Below, in pieces: positions 17,212 through 26,771 of a stretch of 64,000 nucleotides of DNA. A program made the position numbers and the translations under genes. The notes below the pieces were generated by a model. It was not told the DNA's origin and ran no database searches. It worked only from the letters and a program-made list of their open reading frames with translations. Source of the DNA: Aestuariivita sp. (lineage in GTDB: Bacteria > Pseudomonadota > Alphaproteobacteria > Rhodobacterales > Rhodobacteraceae). Where the stretch lies: the NCBI GenBank assembly GCA_018401465.1, contig JAGYKE010000005.1, positions 372,001 through 436,000 on the forward strand, read 5' to 3'. Positions within the stretch are counted from its first letter, which is position 1. Every line of letters starts with the position of its first letter.

Positions 17212-18744
17212 TCATTGTCCTTCATCCTCCAGCAACTTGCGCAGTTCGGTCTTCAGCACCTTGCCGTAATTGTTCTTGGGCAGGTCCGGCAGCCAGCGGT
17301 AATCCTTGGGTCGCTTGAACCGCGCGATGTTCTGCGTGCAGAGCCGGTCGAGATCTGCGGCACCGGCCCCGCCCACGATGAAGGCCACGACCTCTTCGCC
17401 CCATTCGGGATGGGCGCGGCCCACCACGGCGGCCTCGGTCACGCCCGGGTGGGTGAGCAGCACCTCTTCCACCTCGCGCGGATAGATGTTCGACCCACCC
17501 GAGATGATCATGTCCTTGGACCGGTCCTGCATGGTCAGATAGCCGTCTTCGTCGAGAAACCCCATGTCGCCGGTCATCAGCCAACCGTTCACCAGCGTCT
17601 TCGTAGTAGCCTGCGGGTTCTGCCAGTAGCCCGGCATGACGGTGTCGCCGCGCACCATGATTTCGCCATGGCTGCCCACGGGAAGGGGGGTGCCATCGGC
17701 GTCGCCGATCGCGATCTCGACCGCGGATTGCGCGCGGCCGACGCTGGCGAGGCGTTCACGCCAGCGGGGGTGACTGCGGTCGGTCACGTCGTGGCGCGAC
17801 AGCGCGGTGATTCCCATCGGGCATTCGCCCTGCCCGTAGATCTGGACGAAGACGGGGCCGAAGATCTCGACCGCCTCGATGATGTCGGCGACGTACATGG
17901 GGCCACCGGCATAGACCACGGTGCGCAGGCCCTCGCCAGTCTCGCCGGTGGCGCGCGCCGCTTGCGTCATCCGCTTGACCATGGTGGGGGCCGCGAACAT
18001 CTGGACCGATCCGAAATGACGGGCGAGATTGAAGATTTCCGCCTCGTCGAAACCGCCCGAGGGCGGGCAGACATGGGCGGCACCCTTGAGCACATGCAGC
18101 ATGTTGTAGATGCCCGCGCCATGGCTCATCGGCGCGGCGTAAAGGACCGCGTCCCCGGCGCGCACCTCGTCCACGTCGGTGGCATAGCACAGCGACATGG
18201 CCATCAGCATCCGGTGCGTGATCATCACGCCCTTGGGCTTGCCCGTTGTGCCCGAAGTGTAGAAGAGCCAGCACAGATCGTCGGCCGCGCGCGGGACAGG
18301 GGCACGCGTTTTCGCGGAAAACCCGGGGCCCGGATTTTCCACGAAAATCCGCGCCCAGACATCGCCGGTGATGTCGACATGACGCCCGGGCGCGGCGGCC
18401 CCGGCCAGGGCTTCGGTCAGGTCGAGCGAAGTGAAGGCGATCTTCGCACCCGAATCCTGCAAGATGAACGCGGCCTCGCGCCCGTGCAGCTTGGCGTTGA
18501 TGGGCACGGCAGCGGCACCCGCATACCAGATGCCGTATTGCGCGATCAGGTAGTCGGGGCAGTTCTTCATGAAGATCGCCACCCGGTCGCCGGGCAGGAC
18601 ACCCTGCGCCGCCAGCCAGTCCGCGACGCGGACGGCGCGGGCGTCGAAGGCGGCGTAGTCGGCCACGCAGTCGCGTCCGAGAAACAGCGCCGGGCGGTCG
18701 GGCCGCACCGTCGCCGTGCGTGCCAGCCATGACCCGATGTTCAT
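17212..18744 (-). CDS. AMP-forming acyl-CoA synthetase
   Basis: 510 residues of the ANL superfamily. Visible: A3 P-loop YTSGTTGKPKG near residue 165, A5 region YGQGECPMGIT near 308, A7/A8 TGDMGFLDEDGY and DRSKDMIISGG near 390-410, and the catalytic Lys in NNYGKVLK near 495. It activates a carboxylic acid as acyl-adenylate and transfers it to CoA. The chain specificity is not readable; the ScfR-type regulator next door suggests a short-chain acid. ATG 18744 (MNIGSWLART) is chosen because upstream codons look non-coding. Confidence 0.83.
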   Translation of the reverse strand: MNIGSWLARTATVRPDRPALFLGRDCVADYAAFDARAVRVADWLAAQGVLPGDRVAIFMKNCPDYLIAQYGIWYAGAAAVPINAKLHGREAAFILQDSGAKIAFTSLDLTEALAGAAAPGRHVDITGDVWARIFVENPGPGFSAKTRAPVPRAADDLCWLFYTSGTTGKPKGVMITHRMLMAMSLCYATDVDEVRAGDAVLYAAPMSHGAGIYNMLHVLKGAAHVCPPSGGFDEAEIFNLARHFGSVQMFAAPTMVKRMTQAARATGETGEGLRTVVYAGGPMYVADIIEAVEIFGPVFVQIYGQGECPMGITALSRHDVTDRSHPRWRERLASVGRAQSAVEIAIGDADGTPLPVGSHGEIMVRGDTVMPGYWQNPQATTKTLVNGWLMTGDMGFLDEDGYLTMQDRSKDMIISGGSNIYPREVEEVLLTHPGVTEAAVVGRAHPEWGEEVVAFIVGGAGAADLDRLCTQNIARFKRPKDYRWLPDLPKNNYGKVLKTELRKLLEDEGQ

Positions 18745-18907
18745 GCCCTGCCCCCGCATCCCTGCGTCCGTCCCGTCCATGCGGTCATGATTGCCCCCTC
18801 CCGTATTGCGCTGCCTGCCCCCGGCCCGAGTATCGCATCGGGCGCCGCCCGGGGGCAATCGCGCAGTCGCCCCGGCCGCGCCACGCGCGAAAGGGGTCCG
18901 GGGGCGC

Positions 18908-18936
18908 TTTTCACCGGGGGCGGGTTGAAATATAAG
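18908..18936 (+). promoter_or_regulatory. Candidate promoter for accBC
   Basis: TTTTCA (18908-18913) and TATAAG (18931-18936) with a 17-base spacer, in the 261-base gap between the divergent acyl-CoA synthetase and accB genes. The -10 matches consensus in five of six bases, the -35 in four of six. It would start transcription about 60 bases before the accB ATG. The rest of the gap shows no clear repeat or operator. Confidence 0.4.
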
Positions 18937-19005
18937 CAGGCAACTTTCCGGGATGGACGCCATGCGGCGCACCCGGTCAAGCAGGACCTGAGGGGCAAGA
19001 AGAGC

Positions 19006-19491
19006 ATGGGACATAACAAGCACGACGCCGACGTGGCATTCATCAAGGCGCTGGCCGAACTCCTGCGCGAGAACGACCTGGCCGAGCTGCAGGTCAAGCG
19101 CGACTATGGCGACAACGACAGCCTGAATGTCCGCGTCAGCCGCTATGGTCCGGCACCGGTTCAGACCGTTCATGTCCCTGTCGCCGCACCGTCGGCTGCG
19201 CCCGCCGCTGCCGCGCCTGCGGCGCAGCCCGACCTGCCCGCCGATCCGGCCGCCCTGCCCGGCGCCGTCACCTCGCCCATGGTGGGCACGGTCTATCTGC
19301 AGGCCGAACCGGGCACCCCCGCCTTCGTGAGCGTCGGCGACAAGGTCGCCGAGGGCGACACGCTCCTGATCGTCGAGGCGATGAAAACGATGAACCACAT
19401 CCCCGCGCCCCGCGCGGGCATCGTGCGCCGCATTCTGGTCGAGGATGGTGCCGCGGTCGAATACGGATCGCCCCTGATGATCATCGAATAA
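19006..19491 (+). CDS. accB: Acetyl-CoA carboxylase biotin carboxyl carrier protein
   Basis: 161 residues: a helical N-terminal part, an Ala/Pro-rich linker (residues ~50-88) and a biotinyl domain with the biotin Lys in EAMKTMN near residue 127. It carries CO2 from AccC to the carboxyltransferase in fatty acid synthesis. The ATG at 19006 gives the typical AccB N-terminus ([15 protein letters not shown]). accC follows ten bases later. Confidence 0.92.
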   Translation: MGHNKHDADVAFIKALAELLRENDLAELQVKRDYGDNDSLNVRVSRYGPAPVQTVHVPVAAPSAAPAAAAPAAQPDLPADPAALPGAVTSPMVGTVYLQAEPGTPAFVSVGDKVAEGDTLLIVEAMKTMNHIPAPRAGIVRRILVEDGAAVEYGSPLMIIE

Positions 19492-19501
19492 GGCGCGCGC
19501 G

Positions 19502-20854
19502 ATGTTCAAGAAGATCCTGATCGCCAACCGGGGAGAGATCGCGCTCCGCGTCGTGCGCGCCGCCCGAGAGATGGGCATTGCCACGGTCGCCGTGCATTCC
19601 ACCGCGGATGCCGATGCGATGCATGTGCGCATGGCGGATGAGAGCGTCTGCATCGGCCCGCCCCCGGGCACGCAAAGCTACCTCTCGGTACCCGCCATCA
19701 TCTCGGCCTGCGAGATCACGGGCGCCGAGGCGATCCACCCGGGCTATGGGTTCCTGTCCGAGAACGCCAATTTCGTCCAGATCGTCGAGGATCACGGCAT
19801 TTCCTTCATCGGCCCCAGCGCCGAACATATCCGCATCATGGGCGACAAGATCACCGCCAAGGACACGATGAAGGCGCTGGGCGTGCCTTGCGTGCCGGGA
19901 TCGGACGGAGGGGTGCCCGATGTCGCCGCGGCGCGCGCGCTGTGTGACGAGATCGGCTATCCCGTCATCGTCAAGGCGACGGCGGGCGGCGGCGGGCGCG
20001 GCATGAAAGTCGCGAAGTCGGCGGCCGAGATCGAACGCGCCTTCCAGACCGCCCGGGCCGAGGCCAAGGCCGCCTTCGGCAATGACGAGGTCTATATCGA
20101 GAAGTACCTCACCACGCCGCGCCATATCGAGATCCAGATCTTCGGCGACGGACAGGGCGGCGCGGTGCATCTGGGCGAACGTGACTGTTCACTGCAGCGC
20201 CGTCACCAGAAGGTGTTCGAGGAAGCCCCCGGCCCCGTCATCACCTCCGAGGAACGCGCCGCAATCGGGCGCACCTGCGCCGAAGCGGTCGCGCGCATCG
20301 GCTATTCCGGCGCGGGCACGATCGAATTCCTTTACGAAAACGGGTCGTTCTACTTCATCGAGATGAACACCCGCCTGCAGGTGGAGCACCCGGTGACCGA
20401 AGCCATCTTCGGCGTCGATCTGGTGCGCGAACAGATCCGCGTGGCGGCGGGCCTGCCGATGTCCTTCCAGCAGGAGGATCTGGCGATCAACGGCCACGCC
20501 ATCGAAGTACGCATCAACGCCGAGAAACTGCCGAACTTCGCGCCCTCGCCCGGGCGGATCACGCAGTATCACGCGCCGGGGGGCCTGGGCGTGCGGATGG
20601 ATTCCGCGCTCTATGACGGGTATCGCATTCCGCCCTATTACGACAGCCTGATCGGCAAGCTCATCGTGCATGGCCGCGACCGGCCCGAGGCGCTGGCGCG
20701 GCTCGCGCGCGCGCTGAGCGAGCTGATAGTGGACGGGGTCGATACCACGATCCCGCTGTTCCATGCCTTGCTGGCCGAGCCGGACATCCAGGCAGGACGC
20801 TACAACATCCACTGGCTGGAGCGCTGGCTTGAGGACAACCTGCAGCCGCAATGA
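19502..20854 (+). CDS. accC: Acetyl-CoA carboxylase biotin carboxylase
   Basis: 450 residues, full length. N-terminal biotin carboxylase domain ([13 protein letters not shown]), ATP-grasp with the Gly-rich loop [12 protein letters not shown] near residue 160, catalytic region [16 protein letters not shown] near 285 and a C-terminal domain. It carboxylates biotin on AccB with ATP and bicarbonate. It forms an operon with accB, with aat 21 bases downstream. Confidence 0.94.
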   Translation: MFKKILIANRGEIALRVVRAAREMGIATVAVHSTADADAMHVRMADESVCIGPPPGTQSYLSVPAIISACEITGAEAIHPGYGFLSENANFVQIVEDHGISFIGPSAEHIRIMGDKITAKDTMKALGVPCVPGSDGGVPDVAAARALCDEIGYPVIVKATAGGGGRGMKVAKSAAEIERAFQTARAEAKAAFGNDEVYIEKYLTTPRHIEIQIFGDGQGGAVHLGERDCSLQRRHQKVFEEAPGPVITSEERAAIGRTCAEAVARIGYSGAGTIEFLYENGSFYFIEMNTRLQVEHPVTEAIFGVDLVREQIRVAAGLPMSFQQEDLAINGHAIEVRINAEKLPNFAPSPGRITQYHAPGGLGVRMDSALYDGYRIPPYYDSLIGKLIVHGRDRPEALARLARALSELIVDGVDTTIPLFHALLAEPDIQAGRYNIHWLERWLEDNLQPQ

Positions 20855-20875
20855 CCCCGGCCCCGGGAGTGCCGC

Positions 20876-21508
20876 ATGACGCTGACCCCGGACCTTCTTC
20901 TGCATGGCTATTCCATCGGAATATTCCCCATGGCCGAGGCGCGCGACGACCCGGACATCTTCTGGGTCGATCCGCGGCGGCGCGGTGTCATTCCGCTGGA
21001 GGGTTTCCGCATGTCGCGCTCGCTCGCCCGGGCGATCCGGTCGGAGCGGATGTCGGTGTCGGTCAACCGCGATTTCGCGGGCGTCGTCGATGGCTGCGCC
21101 GAACGGGACGAGACGTGGATCAACGGCGAGATCCGCGATCTCTATGTCGCGCTGCACCGGCTGGGCCACGCCCATTCGATCGAGCTCTGGGATGGCGACG
21201 ATCTGGCCGGCGGTGTCTATGGCGTGGCGCTGGGCACAGCGTTTTTCGGGGAAAGCATGTTCTCGCGCCGGCGCGACGCGTCGAAGATCGCGCTTGCGCA
21301 TCTGGTGGACCGGCTGCGGCGGGCGGGGTTCACGCTGTTCGACACGCAGTTTCTGACCGCGCATCTGGCGTCACTGGGCGGGATCGAGATCACCCGGGCC
21401 GAATATCATCGCCGGCTGGCCGCGGCGCTGCGCGGGGCGGCAGACTTCACCGCGCCATCGGTCGGCAGCGGTCACGATGTCGTGCAGCGCAACACCCAGA
21501 CATCATAG
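20876..21508 (+). CDS. aat: Leucyl/phenylalanyl-tRNA--protein transferase
   Basis: 210 residues. Adds Leu or Phe to proteins with N-terminal Arg or Lys, marking them for ClpAP degradation. Family signatures: [18 protein letters not shown] near residue 9, [13 protein letters not shown] near 26, [17 protein letters not shown] near 115, and [15 protein letters not shown] near 155. The 3' end overlaps the convergent DUF2155 gene by 37 bases. Confidence 0.93.
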   Translation: MTLTPDLLLHGYSIGIFPMAEARDDPDIFWVDPRRRGVIPLEGFRMSRSLARAIRSERMSVSVNRDFAGVVDGCAERDETWINGEIRDLYVALHRLGHAHSIELWDGDDLAGGVYGVALGTAFFGESMFSRRRDASKIALAHLVDRLRRAGFTLFDTQFLTAHLASLGGIEITRAEYHRRLAAALRGAADFTAPSVGSGHDVVQRNTQTS

Positions 21509-21918
21509 CGCGCATGGTCGAGCGCATTGAGCGCGGGCGCCGATGCGATCATCCAGCCTGTGAAGATCGCCCCTTCGACCCCCGGCACCCGGATCACCAG
21601 ATAGGCGTAGGCATCACCCGCCGGGTTGCCGTCGGGATAGCGGCATTCCGAGACGCCGACATCAAGCCCGAAGATCTGCCCCGTCGCCCCCGTCGGCACG
21701 GCAAGATCGATGACCACGCCGCTGACCTTGTCGAGCCCGCGCAGAAGCGCGCCGGTACCGATGGCCGCCTGCAGGCGCGTCTCCTCGATCGCTTCTTCGG
21801 TGATCGTGCTGTCCGCCTCGGCGCCTTGCGTCTCTTCGGTCGTCTGGCCGAAGACGATCTGGGCCTGCGCCGCACCCGGAGCGAGGATCGCGAGCGCGCA
21901 AAGCAGCGCGCGGATCAC
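21472..21918 (-). CDS. DUF2155 periplasmic protein
   Basis: 148 residues: Sec signal peptide ([17 protein letters not shown]), then a DUF2155 domain ([20 protein letters not shown], then AYLVIRVPG and [19 protein letters not shown]). It is common in alphaproteobacteria next to aat and the MlaD/NDUFA12 genes. Function unknown; envelope location. It overlaps the end of mlaD by ATGA at its start and the aat 3' end at its stop. Confidence 0.85.
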   Translation of the reverse strand: MIRALLCALAILAPGAAQAQIVFGQTTEETQGAEADSTITEEAIEETRLQAAIGTGALLRGLDKVSGVVIDLAVPTGATGQIFGLDVGVSECRYPDGNPAGDAYAYLVIRVPGVEGAIFTGWMIASAPALNALDHARYDVWVLRCTTS

Positions 21919-22370
21919 TCGGCGTTCCCGTCGCCGCTGACGAATTTCAGAAGCAGCGAGATCAGGCTGACCGCGCCCTGAGTGTCGAGGATTTCATCAC
22001 CCGGCGCGAAATAGTAGGGCGATCCGCCCGGCATGATCTCGACGAAATTGCCGCCAAGGAGCCCTTCCGAAGACACCAAGATCGCGCTGTCGTCGGGAAT
22101 CTCGATGCCTTGCGTGACGGTGAAGCGGGTGTCGGCGCGATAGGTTTCGGGGTTGAGCGCGATGCCAGTCACCGTGCCCACCTTGACGCCGGCCAGCCGA
22201 ACGTCGGTGCCGACGCTGACCCCGTCGAGAGACCGGAACGACGCGGTGAGTTCATAACCCGACGGCCCCGCCGACAGGCCGGTCGCCTGACCCGCATAGA
22301 CGGCAAAGGCGATGGCGCCTGCCAGAACGGCGCCGCCGACAAGGACTTCTGTGGTGGAATGGCCGGACAT
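21915..22370 (-). CDS. mlaD: MlaD-family outer-membrane lipid asymmetry protein
   Basis: 151 residues: one N-terminal membrane anchor (TEVLVGGAVLAGAIAFAVYA) and an MCE domain (residues ~38-118: LTASFRSLDGVSVGTDVRLAG, then GLLGGNFVEIMPGG). It is the periplasmic substrate-binding part of the phospholipid transporter MlaFEDB. The other mla genes are not in the window. ATG 22370 gives the normal MlaD start. Confidence 0.86.
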   Translation of the reverse strand: MSGHSTTEVLVGGAVLAGAIAFAVYAGQATGLSAGPSGYELTASFRSLDGVSVGTDVRLAGVKVGTVTGIALNPETYRADTRFTVTQGIEIPDDSAILVSSEGLLGGNFVEIMPGGSPYYFAPGDEILDTQGAVSLISLLLKFVSGDGNAE

Positions 22371-22380
22371 CCTGTTGCTC

Positions 22381-22764
22381 CTATTCCGGGCGCCAGGCCT
22401 CGTAGTCACGCCGCTCGGCCGGATCGGCGCGGCGGATCGACCCGGCCGGCGCGTAGGCAAGAGGCGTGCCGGTCAGGTTCTCCTGATGGGGCTTTTCCCA
22501 GGCCTTGCGCGGCAGCGGCTTTTCGGTCGGCGGTTCATCCCAGGTGCGGTGCAGCCAGCCATGCCAGTCGGGGCTGACGCGGCTCGCCTCGGCCTCGCCA
22601 TTGAAAATCACCCAGCGGCGGCTGTCGTCGCGGGTTCGGTAAAAGATATTGCCTTGCGCATCCTCGCCCACCCGAACGCCCTTGCGCCAGGTGAAGATTT
22701 GCGTGTTCAGCGTCTGACCGTTCCACCATGTCACGGAACGCAGAAGAGTGTTGAAAATGCCCAT
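22381..22764 (-). CDS. Complex I accessory subunit NDUFA12-like
   Basis: 127 residues of the NDUFA12/B17.2 family, found in alphaproteobacteria and mitochondria. Signature stretches: [44 protein letters not shown]. It binds the peripheral arm of NADH:ubiquinone oxidoreductase. The ATG at 22764 begins the family's usual N-terminus ([16 protein letters not shown]). Ten bases separate it from mlaD. Confidence 0.9.
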   Translation of the reverse strand: MGIFNTLLRSVTWWNGQTLNTQIFTWRKGVRVGEDAQGNIFYRTRDDSRRWVIFNGEAEASRVSPDWHGWLHRTWDEPPTEKPLPRKAWEKPHQENLTGTPLAYAPAGSIRRADPAERRDYEAWRPE

Positions 22765-22854
22765 GTCAGACCTCCGGCATCGGTTGGGCTTGGTATGGCG
22801 GAAAGCGGGACCAAGGTCCAGAGCCGCGGGGCCGGACACGGAGGCGCAGGCGTC

Positions 22855-23214
22855 TTACGGCAGAACCGCAGTCACCTCGATCTCGATGCGGTATTTCGGG
22901 TCGATGAGCCCGCACTGGATCATCGTTGCCGCCGGCGGATGCGCGCCGAAGGTCTCGGCAAGAACCGGCCAGCAGGGCTCGAACTCGGCTGCGTCGGGCA
23001 GCATGTAGGTGACGCGCACCACGTGGTCCCATCGGCAGCCCGCCTCGGCCAGCGCGCGCCCGACGATGTCGAGCGCCGAGCGGCACTGCGTCACCACGTC
23101 ATCGCCCTGCCCCACCGTGCCCGCGACATGGACAAAGCCGCCCGCCACCACCGCGCGACAATAGCCGAGTTTCGCCTCGAAAGCCCCGCCCGAGGAAATG
23201 CGCCGGATCGTCAT
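22855..23214 (-). CDS. RidA-family protein
   Basis: 119 residues of the YjgF/RidA fold, which hydrolyses reactive enamines and imines made by PLP enzymes. Visible: VAGGFVHVAGTVGQG, TQCRSALDIVGRALAEAG, VVRVTYMLPDAAEFE. The classical catalytic Arg region (CRxG) is not obvious near the C-terminus, where IQCGLIDPKYRIEIEVTAVL stands, so enzyme activity is uncertain. Lies between NDUFA12 and clpX. Confidence 0.82.
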   Translation of the reverse strand: MTIRRISSGGAFEAKLGYCRAVVAGGFVHVAGTVGQGDDVVTQCRSALDIVGRALAEAGCRWDHVVRVTYMLPDAAEFEPCWPVLAETFGAHPPAATMIQCGLIDPKYRIEIEVTAVLP

Positions 23215-23234
23215 GTCTTTGTCCCTTTCTCACG

Positions 23235-23260
23235 AAAAAGGGCGGACCGGCGGTCCGCCC
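23235..23260 (-). terminator. Intrinsic terminator after clpX
   Basis: On the minus strand a perfect nine-base stem (GGGCGGACC with GGTCCGCCC, three-base loop, 23240-23260) is followed by TTTTT. It lies 24 bases after the clpX stop and just before the RidA start, so it separates the two genes. One of the few textbook terminators in the window. Confidence 0.8.
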
Positions 23261-23283
23261 CGTATTGTCTGTCTGACCGCAGT

Positions 23284-24549
23284 TCAGCCCGCGCTGGCCT
23301 CTTCCTTGCCTTCGGCATGGATCATCAGCGGCCCCGCATCGGACATGACCGCCTCTTCGTTCACGACGACCTTGGTCACGCTGTCCAGGCTCGGCAGGTC
23401 GAACATCGTGTCGAGCAGGATGTCTTCGAGGATCGAGCGCAGGCCCCGCGCACCGGTCTTGCGTTCGATGGCACGCTTCGCGACCGCCTTGAGCGCGTCT
23501 TCGGTGAAGGTAAGCTCGGTGTCCTCCAACTCGAACAGCCGCTGATACTGCTTGATCAGTGCGTTCTTGGGCTTGGTCAGGATTTCGATCAGCGCGGGTT
23601 CGTCCAGATCCTCGAGCGTTGCCAGAACCGGCAGACGGCCCACGAATTCGGGGATGAGGCCGAACTTCAGCAGATCCTCGGGTTCGATGTCCTTGAAGAT
23701 CTCGCCCACATTGCGGTCGTCATTGGCCCGCACGTCGGCGCCGAAGCCCATGGCGCTGCCCTTGCCGCGCTGCGCAATGATCTTGTCGAGCCCCGCGAAG
23801 GCGCCGCCGCAGATGAACAGGATGTTCGTCGTATCCACCTGCAGGAATTCCTGCTGGGGATGCTTGCGCCCGCCCTGCGGCGGCACGGACGCGACCGTAC
23901 CTTCCATCAGCTTCAGAAGCGCCTGCTGCACGCCCTCACCCGACACGTCGCGGGTGATCGAGGGGTTTTCCGACTTGCGGGTGATCTTGTCGACCTCGTC
24001 GATGTAGACGATGCCGCGCTGGGCGCGTTCGACGTTGTATTCGCTGGCCTGCAAGAGCTTGAGGATGATGTTCTCCACATCCTCGCCCACGTAACCCGCC
24101 TCAGTGAGCGTGGTCGCGTCGGCCATGGTGAAGGGCACATCGAGAATACGCGCCAGCGTCTGCGCCAGCAGCGTCTTGCCGCAGCCCGTGGGGCCGATCA
24201 GCAGGATGTTCGACTTCGAGAGTTCGATGTCGTTGCCCGCCTTCTGGGCGTGGTTCAGCCGCTTGTAATGGTTGTGCACCGCGACCGACAGCACACGCTT
24301 GGCACGCTTCTGGCCGATAACATAATCATCCAGCACCGCGCAGATGTCGCGGGGGCTGGGCACACCGTTCTGGGATTTCAGACCGCTCGACTTTGTCTCT
24401 TCGCGGATGATGTCCATGCACAGCTCGACGCATTCATCGCAGATGAACACCGTCGGGCCTGCGATCAGCTTGCGCACTTCGTGCTGGCTCTTGCCGCAGA
24501 AGCTGCAATAGAGCGTGTTCTTGCTGTCGCCGCTCGAGTTCGTTGCCAT
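23284..24549 (-). CDS. clpX: ATP-dependent Clp protease ATPase subunit ClpX
   Basis: 421 residues, full length. N-terminal zinc domain with C15/C18/C37/C40, Walker A GPTGCGKT (119-126), Walker B in [10 protein letters not shown], pore loop GYVGEDVE, and the ClpP-docking loop IGF region in SAMGFGADV. It unfolds tagged proteins and feeds them to ClpP, whose gene lies 146 bases upstream on the same strand. Confidence 0.96.
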   Translation of the reverse strand: MATNSSGDSKNTLYCSFCGKSQHEVRKLIAGPTVFICDECVELCMDIIREETKSSGLKSQNGVPSPRDICAVLDDYVIGQKRAKRVLSVAVHNHYKRLNHAQKAGNDIELSKSNILLIGPTGCGKTLLAQTLARILDVPFTMADATTLTEAGYVGEDVENIILKLLQASEYNVERAQRGIVYIDEVDKITRKSENPSITRDVSGEGVQQALLKLMEGTVASVPPQGGRKHPQQEFLQVDTTNILFICGGAFAGLDKIIAQRGKGSAMGFGADVRANDDRNVGEIFKDIEPEDLLKFGLIPEFVGRLPVLATLEDLDEPALIEILTKPKNALIKQYQRLFELEDTELTFTEDALKAVAKRAIERKTGARGLRSILEDILLDTMFDLPSLDSVTKVVVNEEAVMSDAGPLMIHAEGKEEASAG

Positions 24550-24695
24550 AAGGGTCCTTTCTGGCTTCGAGGTTCTCGTCCCGCCCGCACCCGGGGTGCA
24601 TGGCCGTCAGCTTAGGCCAGCGGTCTGGGCGCGACAATCGCTAATTTCGGCAGGAAACGGCCCGCAACCGATCACGGCGGCGGGATGCCAAAGGA

Positions 24696-25322
24696 TCAGG
24701 CTTCGGCCTCAATCTTGCCGCGGTTTTCGACGATTTCGTCGATATGACCCCAGTCCTTCGCCTCTTCCGGCGACATGAAGTTGTCGCGGTCCAGCGCGCG
24801 TTCGACCGCCTTCTTGGTCTGGCCAGTATGCTTGACGTAGATGTCGTACAGCCGGTCTTTCAGCTTCTGTGTCTCGGCGGCATGGATCATGATATCCGAC
24901 GCTTGGCCCTGATACCCGCCGGAAGGCTGGTGCACCATGATCCGGCTGTTGGGCAGCGAGAAGCGCATGCCCTTTTCGCCCCCTGCCAGCAGCACCGATC
25001 CCATCGACGCCGCCTGCCCGATCACGAGCGTGGAGACCTTGGGTCGGATATACTGCATGGTGTCGTAGATCGCGAGACCGCTGGTCACGACGCCACCGGG
25101 CGAATTGATGTAGACGCTGATTTCCTTCTTCGGGTTCTCGGCTTCCAGATGCAGAAGCTGCGCCACGATCAGATGCGACATGCCATCATGGATCGGCCCG
25201 TTGATGAAGATGATCCGTTCCTTCAGCAGGCGCGAGAAGATGTCATAGGCCCGTTCGCCGCGGCTGGTCTGTTCGACGACCATGGGAACGAGGTTGCTGT
25301 AGGTTTCTATCGGATCGAACAT
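24696..25322 (-). CDS. clpP: ATP-dependent Clp protease proteolytic subunit ClpP
   Basis: 208 residues. Serine protease with triad S106 (GQAASMGS), H131 (IMVHQPSGG) and D180 (LDRDNFMS). The start ATG at 25322 gives the standard N-terminus ([15 protein letters not shown]); the frame remains open upstream but that part lacks family resemblance. Forms the ClpXP machine with the next gene. Confidence 0.96.
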   Translation of the reverse strand: MFDPIETYSNLVPMVVEQTSRGERAYDIFSRLLKERIIFINGPIHDGMSHLIVAQLLHLEAENPKKEISVYINSPGGVVTSGLAIYDTMQYIRPKVSTLVIGQAASMGSVLLAGGEKGMRFSLPNSRIMVHQPSGGYQGQASDIMIHAAETQKLKDRLYDIYVKHTGQTKKAVERALDRDNFMSPEEAKDWGHIDEIVENRGKIEAEA

Positions 25323-25460
25323 GTGAGACCGCCTGCCTATACGCTGGCCGGGACGATACCCGGACTTCCTTTCCCCAAGTCTTAGTGTCGCCCGGGGGGG
25401 GCCGCAAGGGGCGGCAGCCCCGCCCTTGACCTCGGCGCGCGCGGGGTTAGCTGGCTGCCC

Positions 25461-26669
25461 ATGTCCGACATCGCCTTCCCGCCAGACCGCACCGCCGCGC
25501 TCGAACGCCTTGCGCGGTTCGTACCCATGGCCGGCGAAGCCTATGCCCGCAGGCGCAACCATGAACTGGGGCCGGGGCGCCATGTCCATGTGTCGACCCT
25601 GTCGCCCTATCTGCGCCACCGCCTGATCACCGAAGACGAGGTGCTGCAGGCCGTCCTGTCGCGCCATTCCCTGCGTGCGGCCGAAAAATTCGTGCAGGAA
25701 GTGTTCTGGCGCACCTATTGGAAGGGCTGGCTGGAACTGCGGCCCGGCGTCTGGACGGCCTACAAGATGGACCGTGACGCGGCATGGAACGCAGTGCAGA
25801 CCCAGTCGGGCCTGCGCGCGCGCTGGGAAGAGGCCTGCCTCGGCCAGACCGGTATCGACGCTTTCGACGCCTGGGCGCGGGAACTGGCCGAAACGGGCTA
25901 CATGCACAATCACGCGCGGATGTGGTTCGCCTCGATCTGGATCTTCACGCTGCGCCTGCCCTGGGCGCTGGGGGCGGATTTCTTCCTACGCCACCTGCTC
26001 GACGGCGATCCGGCGTCCAACACGTTGTCCTGGCGCTGGGTCGCAGGGCTGCAGACCAAGGGCAAAACCTATCTGGCGCGCGCCGACAACATCGCGACCT
26101 ATACCGAGGGCCGCTTCGCGCCACGGGGGCTGGCCACCCATGCAGCCCCCCTTGACGGGCCCGAGCCGCCGCGCCCGCGCGCCCTGCCCCTGCCTGACCG
26201 GGCAGAGCCGGGGCTGCGCACCGGGCTGCTGCTGCATCCCGACGATCTGTCGCCGTGCTTCCTGCTCGACCGCATGCCCGCGCCCGTCGTGACGGCGAGG
26301 ATGTCGTACCGGCGCGATCTCAGCCCGCTTGCCGTCGCGCCCATGGTCACGGAATGGGAAGAGGCCGCAGCCCGCGACATGACGGCGCGCTGGGCGGACA
26401 GGCTGGGCGATATCCCCCGGATCGATGACGTCGCGGCGTGGGCGCGCGCGCATGACCTTGAACAGATCGTCACGCCCTACGCCCCGGTCGGGCCCGAGGC
26501 GGATGCGCTGACCCGGGCAGAGCGCGATCTTGGCCCCGGCATCCGCCTTGTCCGGCTGCGCCGCGCCTTCGATGACGCCGCCTGGCCCCACGCGACCCAC
26601 GGGTTTTTCCGGTTCCGCGACCGGATCCCCGAACTGGTCGGTCGGATGCGCGGATTGACGGCGGCCTGA
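25461..26669 (+). CDS. Photolyase/cryptochrome-family FAD-binding protein with unusual domain order
   Basis: 402 residues. Residues ~1-225 match the FAD-binding domain of photolyases: [41 protein letters not shown], and [20 protein letters not shown]. In normal photolyases this is the C-terminal half, after an alpha/beta antenna domain. Here it comes first and about 160 residues follow, with [17 protein letters not shown] resembling part of an alpha/beta domain. DNA repair or light sensing is possible. No ribosome site is seen; TTGACC and TAGCTG just before the ATG would suit a leaderless mRNA. Confidence 0.75.
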   Translation: MSDIAFPPDRTAALERLARFVPMAGEAYARRRNHELGPGRHVHVSTLSPYLRHRLITEDEVLQAVLSRHSLRAAEKFVQEVFWRTYWKGWLELRPGVWTAYKMDRDAAWNAVQTQSGLRARWEEACLGQTGIDAFDAWARELAETGYMHNHARMWFASIWIFTLRLPWALGADFFLRHLLDGDPASNTLSWRWVAGLQTKGKTYLARADNIATYTEGRFAPRGLATHAAPLDGPEPPRPRALPLPDRAEPGLRTGLLLHPDDLSPCFLLDRMPAPVVTARMSYRRDLSPLAVAPMVTEWEEAAARDMTARWADRLGDIPRIDDVAAWARAHDLEQIVTPYAPVGPEADALTRAERDLGPGIRLVRLRRAFDDAAWPHATHGFFRFRDRIPELVGRMRGLTAA

Positions 26670-26677
26670 GCGGCGCG

Positions 26678-26699
26678 ATTTCATGCGGCTGTCACGTTT
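26678..26699 (+). promoter_or_regulatory. Pho box ahead of phoX
   Basis: Two 11-base direct repeats: ATTTCAT-GCGG then CTGTCAC-GTTT, close to the PhoB consensus CTGTCAT with four-base spacers (5/7 and 6/7 matches). It lies about 73 bases before the phoX ATG, a proper place for PhoB activation. PhoB itself is encoded at 37326-38015. Confidence 0.6.
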
Positions 26700-26771
26700 G
26701 GAGGTGATCGTCTGCCGTGTCCGGATCGCACGATTCGCAACCGTTTCAATCAACCTCAGGAGCAGACGCAG

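Noticed and set aside
22312-24615. 767-codon open frame on the plus strand
   Set aside because: Antisense to clpX and its neighbours; the minus-strand genes are certain.
25394-25425. G-rich run and GGGGC/GCCCC repeat between clpP and the photolyase-like gene
   Set aside because: The stem is short, has alternative pairings in a G-run and no T-run; it is expected by chance in such GC-rich spacer DNA.
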